DNA of 64,000 nt from Defluviicoccus sp046348835 (lineage in GTDB: Bacteria; Pseudomonadota; Alphaproteobacteria; Rhodospirillales; Defluviicoccaceae), in contig JAXMDM010000002.1 in the NCBI GenBank assembly GCA_046348835.1, forward strand, positions 62,001 to 126,000, read 5' to 3'. Below the pieces are notes generated by a model that saw only the letters and a list, made by a program, of their open reading frames with translations, did no database searches and was not told the DNA's origin. Below are positions 59,243-64,000 of the stretch, in pieces (positions within the stretch are counted from its first letter, which is position 1; each line of letters starts with the position of its first letter). The position numbers and the translations under genes were made by a program.

Positions 59243-60409
59243 GTGATCAGCGCCTTCTTCAAAATGGAATCAGCGGGCGGCATCATTCTGGTGATCGCCT
59301 CCATATTGGCGGTTATTGCCGCCAATTCCCCTTTTGCCGATCTCTACGCCGGGATCCTTCATACCCACTTCGGCATCAACGTCGGCGCGTGGAGCGTCGA
59401 CAAGACTCTGCACCATTGGATCAACGATGGGTTGATGGTGCTCTTCTTCACTCTGGTGGGCCTGGAGATCAAACGGGAGTTCCTGATCGGCGAACTCGCT
59501 ACTCGAGACCAGGCGATCTTGCCGTTTATCGCCGCGCTCGGCGGCATGGCGGTTCCCGGCGGCATATTCATCGCCCTCAATGCCGGTCGTCCGGAGTACA
59601 TCAACGGCTGGGCCATACCCACGGCGACTGACATCGCGTTTGCCATCGCCGTTTTGTCCATGTTCGGCAAGCGGGTACCGGTTGCGCTGAAGGTATTTCT
59701 GACCGCCATCGCCATCATCGATGATCTCGGGGCGATCCTCATCATCGCGCTCTTCTACACCTACCACATTTCGCTTCTCTTCCTCGGCCTAGCTGCACTG
59801 GGGCTGGTGGCGCTGGTTCTCCTCAATGTCTTCAATGTTAACAAGGTGAGCCCGTACGTCATTGTCGGCGCCTTCCTGTGGGCGTGCGTCCTCCAGTCCG
59901 GGGTGCACGCCACCCTGGCCGGGGTGGCGGTCGCCATGGCCATACCGCTTCGCGGCACATCGGGTGCGCCTCTGCTCACGCGCTGCGAGCACGCGCTGCA
60001 TCCGTGGGTCGCCTTCGGCATCCTGCCCGTCTTCGGTTTTGCCAATGCCGGTGTTTCGCTCGAGGGCGTCGGCTGGTACAGCTTGGCCGATCCGCTCTCC
60101 CTCGGCATTGCGCTCGGCCTCTTTTTCGGCAAGCAGGTGGGGATCTTCGGTGTGACCTGGCTCGTCGTCCGCAGCGGGTTCGGCCGCCTGCCGCAGGGGA
60201 CCGACTGGCTGCAGACCTACGGCGTCGCCCTGATCTGTGGCATCGGTTTCACCATGAGCCTATTCATCGGCGGCTTGGCATGGCCGCACGACGACTACGA
60301 AGCCAAAATTCGCCTCGCGATCATCGTTGGATCGCTGGCCTCCGCCTTGTGCGGCACCATCGTCGTCGCCATCGCCTGCAATCGCCGGGCTTCCGCGATG
60401 CCACGATGA
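59243..60409 (+). CDS. nhaA: Na+/H+ antiporter NhaA
   Basis: A 388-residue inner-membrane antiporter with about 12 helices. Family landmarks include the early SAGGIILVIASILAVIAANSP, LMVLFFTLVGLEIKREF, WAIPTATDIAFAIAVLSM and the paired transport aspartates in AIIDDLGAILIIALFY, followed by GIGFTMSLFIGGLAW near the C terminus. It exports sodium in exchange for protons. It starts at GTG 59243 after a gggg-rich region, 54 nt after the phosphofructokinase stop. Confidence 0.95.
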   Translation: MISAFFKMESAGGIILVIASILAVIAANSPFADLYAGILHTHFGINVGAWSVDKTLHHWINDGLMVLFFTLVGLEIKREFLIGELATRDQAILPFIAALGGMAVPGGIFIALNAGRPEYINGWAIPTATDIAFAIAVLSMFGKRVPVALKVFLTAIAIIDDLGAILIIALFYTYHISLLFLGLAALGLVALVLLNVFNVNKVSPYVIVGAFLWACVLQSGVHATLAGVAVAMAIPLRGTSGAPLLTRCEHALHPWVAFGILPVFGFANAGVSLEGVGWYSLADPLSLGIALGLFFGKQVGIFGVTWLVVRSGFGRLPQGTDWLQTYGVALICGIGFTMSLFIGGLAWPHDDYEAKIRLAIIVGSLASALCGTIVVAIACNRRASAMPR

Positions 60410-60428
60410 CCGGGCCTTCCGCGACCGG

Positions 60429-60809
60429 TTAGTCGTCGCGGGTAAGGGCGATGTTCCGGGTAATCTCGTACTCCACCGTGCCGCGCTCGAAGCGCCGCGG
60501 CTCCCTGGTCATCCAGTAACGCCAGTCGAGCGCTTCGTCCCAATAGAGAACGGTCCAACCCGGCAGTTGCCGCTTGACCTCTTTGGCCAGGCGGAATCCG
60601 TCGTTGGCGAAGGCGATGAAGTCGAACCGGCTGCAGGTGGGGTCGCTGTAGGCTTCGGCATCGCATCCGTCCTCGAACCGGGCGTTCCAGGCACTCAGCC
60701 GATCGCGGAGCGCTTCGCTCACCGGAAGCGCCTCGTGGGCGGACGCTCCCGCATCCGCGAGTTCGTAACCTAAGCCTCCGTCGCCGGCGACAATGCGGAC
60801 GCAGGGCAT
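60429..60809 (-). CDS. Hypothetical protein of 126 residues
   Basis: No family recognised. The protein is soluble, aromatic-rich and acidic, with FDFIAFANDGFRLAKEVKRQ, LPGWTVLYWDEALDWRYWM and a C-terminal EYEITRNIALTRDD. It is convergent with nhaA (19 nt between stops). The even composition and codon use support a real gene; an alternative start further in is possible. Confidence 0.65.
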   Translation of the reverse strand: MPCVRIVAGDGGLGYELADAGASAHEALPVSEALRDRLSAWNARFEDGCDAEAYSDPTCSRFDFIAFANDGFRLAKEVKRQLPGWTVLYWDEALDWRYWMTREPRRFERGTVEYEITRNIALTRDD

Positions 60810-60964
60810 CGTCCCCTCTGCCTCATTCCTCCAAAGGATCCCCGACCGACCGATTGTCGGCCCTCGTTGGCTTCCTTCCGTTGCGACCCGCCAATCATCC
60901 TCCGGATACTAAGGGACGGCGGGCGTGGACGTTAAGGGGTGCCGGCGACGACAAGGCTGGCGGC

Positions 60965-63187
60965 TCATGTGCGCTCTTCTGCCGCCTCGGTCATCGCATC
61001 CATCTTTAGCGCCGCGGCGATGCGCCGGGCGAGATCCTGCAGTCGGTAGGGTTTGCTCAGCAAGGGGTCGCCGCTGCCACACAGGCCGCCGCTGCGGCTC
61101 GCTTCCGGAAAGCCCGAGGTGTACAGCACCCTCAGGCTCGGCCGCAAAGACCTGGCTTCGGCGACCAGCTCCGGTCCCGACAAGCCTCCGGGCATCACCA
61201 CGTCGGTAAACAACAGATCGACGGCGGTCCCGTCCGACAGAATTTGCAGCGCCTCACGGCCATCCGTCGCGTCGACGATGTTGTAGCCCAGCATCGTGAG
61301 CTGCTTGCAGACGACCTCTCGAACCTCGGCGTGGTCCTCGACGACGAGGATGGTCTGACCGCGGCCGGGAGAGCCGCCGATGCCGGTCTGCTTCTCCAGT
61401 TCCAGACCATGACGCGCGCGCGGCAGATAGAGGCGGACGCAGGTTCCAACACCGACCGAAGAGTCGATCCTTACGTGCCCGCCCGACTGCTTGGCAAATC
61501 CGTAGACCATGCTCAGGCCGAGACCGGAGCCATGGCCAACCGGCCGGGTGGTAAAGAACGGCTCGAAGACCCGGCCGAGAATCTCCGCCGCGATTCCCGT
61601 ACCGGTATCGCTGACGCTCAGCTCCACATATTCGCCCGGTTTGGCCTCCGGGTTTTGGGCGATATAGTCGAGGTCCAGCGTCGCGTTGGCGAGCTCGATC
61701 TGCAGCGACCCTCCGTCGGGCATTGCATCACGCGCATTGAGGGCGAGATTGACGATCGCCGATTCCACCTGGGAGGGATCCGCATGGGCCGTCCAAAGGT
61801 CCGGGGTAACCTCCACCTTGATATTGATTGCCGACCCCAGCGACCTCCGGAGGAGTTCGACGGTCCGTTCGACCAGGTCACCCAGCTTGATGTTGGCCGG
61901 CTGCAACGACTGCTGGCGGGCGAACACGAGGAGCTGGCGGGTCAGTTCCGCCCCGCGCAATGCCGCCTTCAATGCCGCGTCCACGGCATCCCGTTCGACC
62001 TCCAGCTGACTGCCGTCGCGCACCAGGCTCAGGTTGCCGATGATCACCGCCAGCAGATTGTTGAAATCATGGGCCAGACCGCCGGTGAGCTGACCGACGG
62101 CCTCCATCTTCTGGGCTTGCCGGAGCTGATCTTCGACCATCCGCCGCTCGGTGGCATCCTCCAGGACGAGGACGATGCCGCGACGGCGGTTGGGACGCCG
62201 GTAGAGCGGCGCTGCGGCCAAGACGATGTGCAGGCGCCGCCCGTCCGGGCGTTGGTGGGTGACGCTGATTCCGTGCATGAGTTCGCCGCCGGCAACCCGG
62301 GCGAACAGCGCCTTGAAGTTCGTCCCGCCCACGTCGGAAAACAGTGTCCAGCGGTTTCCCAGCATCGCCGACGCCGGCACCCCCAGAATCTCCTCGGCCC
62401 GCCGGCTCCATGTGGTGACCACCTTTTGCTCGTCGAGCGCCACGATTCCGAGCGGCGACGAGCGGATGATCGCCTGCAGCAACTCGTTCACCGTGGCGAG
62501 TTCACCGGTTTTGGCGGCGACACGATCCTCCAGCGCGGTGTTCAGTTCCTGCAGCGCCTGTTCGGTCCGGATCCGCCGCCTCGCCTCACAGATGGTGGTC
62601 AGGGTGACGGTTATGATCACGAGGACGCTGAGGGCGACGGTGGCGAGGAGACCGAGGACGGCGATCCGGGTGGTGCGTTCCAGCTCATCGGCCCGAAGGG
62701 CGTGCGAGCGGGTCTCCTCCGTCATCGCCGCGGCGAGGAGATCGTGGAACTGACCCATCAGTTCCCGAACCGTCTTTAGTATGCCCGTCCCGCCCTCGCC
62801 ATGGGTTGCGGCCAGGGCAAACTGTACCTTGGTCGTTTCGATGACTTTGGCCAGCTCATCGAGGCGGGCCTCTTGGGTCGGCAGGTCCGCCGCCAGCCGC
62901 CGCAGCTCGCCGAAGCGCACCGACAGTTCGGCGAACGCGCGCTTGTAAAGATCGAGAAGGGTGACATCGCGGCTGAGCATGTAGCCGCGGACCGCCTGGT
63001 CCGCCTCGTAGAGGGTGCTTTGAAGCTCGCTGAGTTCCTTGAGCACAGCCAACGCCTGGTCGCTGCGCTCGGCGTCGACCATGATCCGGGCGAATCCGGA
63101 ATAGGTCTCCAAAGAGGCCGCGGAGACTGCGACGAGCGACAGCACCACGGCAAAGACCTGAAGGCTGAGCCTCTTCATCTCAGGCAT
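60965..63187 (-). CDS. CHASE3 hybrid sensor histidine kinase with PAS and receiver
   Basis: A 740-residue membrane kinase. An N-terminal helix (QVFAVVLSLVAVSAASLETY), an extracytoplasmic CHASE3 helical domain (ELQSTLYEADQAVRGYMLSR) and a second helix (LGLLATVALSVLVIITVTL) precede a coiled coil and a PAS domain (AIIRSSPLGIVALDEQKVV). The kinase core has GGLAHDFNNLLAVIIGNLSL and GSGLGLSMVYGFAKQSGG. The C-terminal receiver has its aspartate in LLFTDVVMPGGLSG and the lysine in LLSKPYR. The core closely resembles that of the six-PAS kinase at 3493-7560. The signal is unknown. Confidence 0.93.
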   Translation of the reverse strand: MPEMKRLSLQVFAVVLSLVAVSAASLETYSGFARIMVDAERSDQALAVLKELSELQSTLYEADQAVRGYMLSRDVTLLDLYKRAFAELSVRFGELRRLAADLPTQEARLDELAKVIETTKVQFALAATHGEGGTGILKTVRELMGQFHDLLAAAMTEETRSHALRADELERTTRIAVLGLLATVALSVLVIITVTLTTICEARRRIRTEQALQELNTALEDRVAAKTGELATVNELLQAIIRSSPLGIVALDEQKVVTTWSRRAEEILGVPASAMLGNRWTLFSDVGGTNFKALFARVAGGELMHGISVTHQRPDGRRLHIVLAAAPLYRRPNRRRGIVLVLEDATERRMVEDQLRQAQKMEAVGQLTGGLAHDFNNLLAVIIGNLSLVRDGSQLEVERDAVDAALKAALRGAELTRQLLVFARQQSLQPANIKLGDLVERTVELLRRSLGSAINIKVEVTPDLWTAHADPSQVESAIVNLALNARDAMPDGGSLQIELANATLDLDYIAQNPEAKPGEYVELSVSDTGTGIAAEILGRVFEPFFTTRPVGHGSGLGLSMVYGFAKQSGGHVRIDSSVGVGTCVRLYLPRARHGLELEKQTGIGGSPGRGQTILVVEDHAEVREVVCKQLTMLGYNIVDATDGREALQILSDGTAVDLLFTDVVMPGGLSGPELVAEARSLRPSLRVLYTSGFPEASRSGGLCGSGDPLLSKPYRLQDLARRIAAALKMDAMTEAAEERT

Positions 63188-63213
63188 TCCATACGGTTAG
63201 GAGAATGCCCGAG

Positions 63214-63242
63214 ATTATCAGAGGTTTTTATGCAAACTGCAA
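63214..63242 (-). promoter_or_regulatory. Candidate promoter of the CHASE3 kinase
   Basis: On the minus strand TTGCAG (63242-63237), a 17-nt spacer and GATAAT (63219-63214) lie 27 nt upstream of the start, in a clearly AT-rich patch. The -10 matches 5 of 6 and the -35 matches 3 of 6. Confidence 0.35.
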
Positions 63243-63265
63243 TGAAATTTTAGGAAATTAACCCT

Positions 63266-63281
63266 ACAAACACCCGTTTGT
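63266..63281 (-). terminator. Short hairpin downstream of fabI, possible weak terminator
   Basis: A 6-bp stem ACAAAC/GTTTGT with a 4-nt loop lies 7 nt past the fabI stop in an AT-rich region. The stem is short and A/T-rich and there is no clean T-run, so termination is uncertain. Confidence 0.25.
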
Positions 63282-63288
63282 ACCCAAG

Positions 63289-64000
63289 TTAACCCCCCAT
63301 GATGTTGTACCCGCCATCCATGTAGAGCACCTCGCCGGTGACGATTTTCAGGTGATCGCAGGCGAGGATCGCGGTGGCTACGCCCACCTGATCCGGGCTC
63401 ACCAGCATGTGGGTGGGTGCCTTCTTGCGCGCCGTCTCAAGCAATTCGTCGAAGCGGTCGATCCCCGATGCGGCGCGGGTGAGCACCGGTCCCGGGGAGA
63501 TGATGTTGACGCGAATCCCCTTCGGCCCCAGTTCCGCCGCCATGTACTTGGCCGCCGTCTCCAGCGCCGCCTTGGCCGGGCCCATGATCCCGTAAGCGGG
63601 CACCACCGCTTGCCCGCCGAAATAGCTGAGGGTGAAGACGGCGCCGCCGTCCCGCTCCATCAGCGGCTCGGCCAGCCGGGTCATCCGCATCAGCGACCAC
63701 ACGGAGATTTCCATCGTCGTCAGGAATCCGGGCAAGGAGCAGTCGGTCACCCGACCGTGCAGATCGTCGCGGGGACTGTAGGCGATGGCGTGCAGCATGA
63801 CATGAAGGGCGCCCCACTCGGTCTTGAGCACGTCGAAAACCCGCTCCAGTTGCCCCTCTTCACGGACGTCGCACGGCAGGTACAGCTCCGGACGGACGTC
63901 CAGCACTTCGGCGAGTTCGCGCGTGTAGGCCTTTGTCTTTTCATTGAGGTAGGTGATGGCGAGATCGGCACCGAAGGCGCGCAGGGCGCGGGCGACCCCG
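63289..64000 (-). CDS. fabI: Enoyl-[acyl-carrier-protein] reductase (NADH), 5' partial
   Basis: The last step of fatty-acid elongation, a short-chain dehydrogenase fold. The visible 237 codons begin inside the Rossmann domain (ADLAITYLNEKTKAY) and run off the right edge, so the N terminus and start are missing. FabI-type features are LHVMLHAIAYSPRDDLHGR, SYFGGQAVVPAYGIMGPAKA with the Tyr-x6-Lys catalytic spacing, GIRVNIISPGP and the C-terminal VTGEVLYMDGGYNIMG. Some bacteria carry more than one fabI copy, so this may not be the only one. Confidence 0.9.
   Translation of the reverse strand, partial: GVARALRAFGADLAITYLNEKTKAYTRELAEVLDVRPELYLPCDVREEGQLERVFDVLKTEWGALHVMLHAIAYSPRDDLHGRVTDCSLPGFLTTMEISVWSLMRMTRLAEPLMERDGGAVFTLSYFGGQAVVPAYGIMGPAKAALETAAKYMAAELGPKGIRVNIISPGPVLTRAASGIDRFDELLETARKKAPTHMLVSPDQVGVATAILACDHLKIVTGEVLYMDGGYNIMGG

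Overview
This window is GC-rich, densely coded bacterial DNA, with many overlapping or nearly touching genes and strong G/C preference at third codon positions. The gene set is that of a Gram-negative bacterium: an outer-membrane two-partner secretion pair, multi-PAS sensor kinases, an NhaA antiporter and a NADH enoyl-ACP reductase. Codon style and protein sequences suggest an alphaproteobacterium, perhaps in the Rhodospirillales. That placement is inference, because the window has no rRNA or other taxonomic marker. I found no tRNA, rRNA, CRISPR array, intact insertion sequence or prophage.

Layout. At 1-3449 is the 3' part of a very large protein carrying two glycosyltransferase modules and a methyltransferase, so a surface-polysaccharide locus probably lies to the left. 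At 3493-7954 (minus strand) are a stand-alone receiver and a six-PAS hybrid histidine kinase. From 8204 to 16488 lies mostly metabolic cargo: a YccF membrane protein, two aldo/keto reductases (the second frameshifted), an FAD monooxygenase that appears to start at ATC, a divergent metallo-beta-lactamase-fold protein, a large GH63/MGH1-like glucosidase, an FMN reductase and a PEBP protein. From 16585 to 23753 run a c-heme-containing cyclase, a DUF2760 protein and two Hsp70 homologues. These face a minus-strand pair: a TIR protein translationally coupled to an nSTAND1 NTPase with a WD40 region (23755-29648).

From 29935 to 39624 are a cytoplasmic GH13 alpha-amylase-like enzyme, an AhpD-like protein, a Rieske/AIF-type reductase, a copper ATPase with duplicated YHS domains, an exported HAF-repeat protein and a TIGR04282-type transferase. 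The block at 39822-49706 looks like one operon: a TpsB transporter, a TpsA filamentous-haemagglutinin-like exoprotein, a TPR/CHAT probable lipoprotein protease, a CHASE2 nucleotide cyclase and a small exported FecR-like protein. Then come an AT-richer stretch with a secreted glycosidase-like gene and a family 4 glycosyltransferase, a bifunctional penicillin-binding protein with an L,D-transpeptidase, a 6-phosphofructokinase, NhaA, a small unknown gene, a CHASE3 hybrid kinase, and fabI running off the right edge.

The two blocks most worth following are the secretion-CHAT-cyclase operon and the TIR/nSTAND1-WD40 pair beside the Hsp70 cassette. Both combine effector folds (CHAT protease, TIR NADase) with sensing modules (TPR, WD40, CHASE2), as in bacterial conflict or programmed-death systems. 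The functional reading is inference from domains and gene order only.
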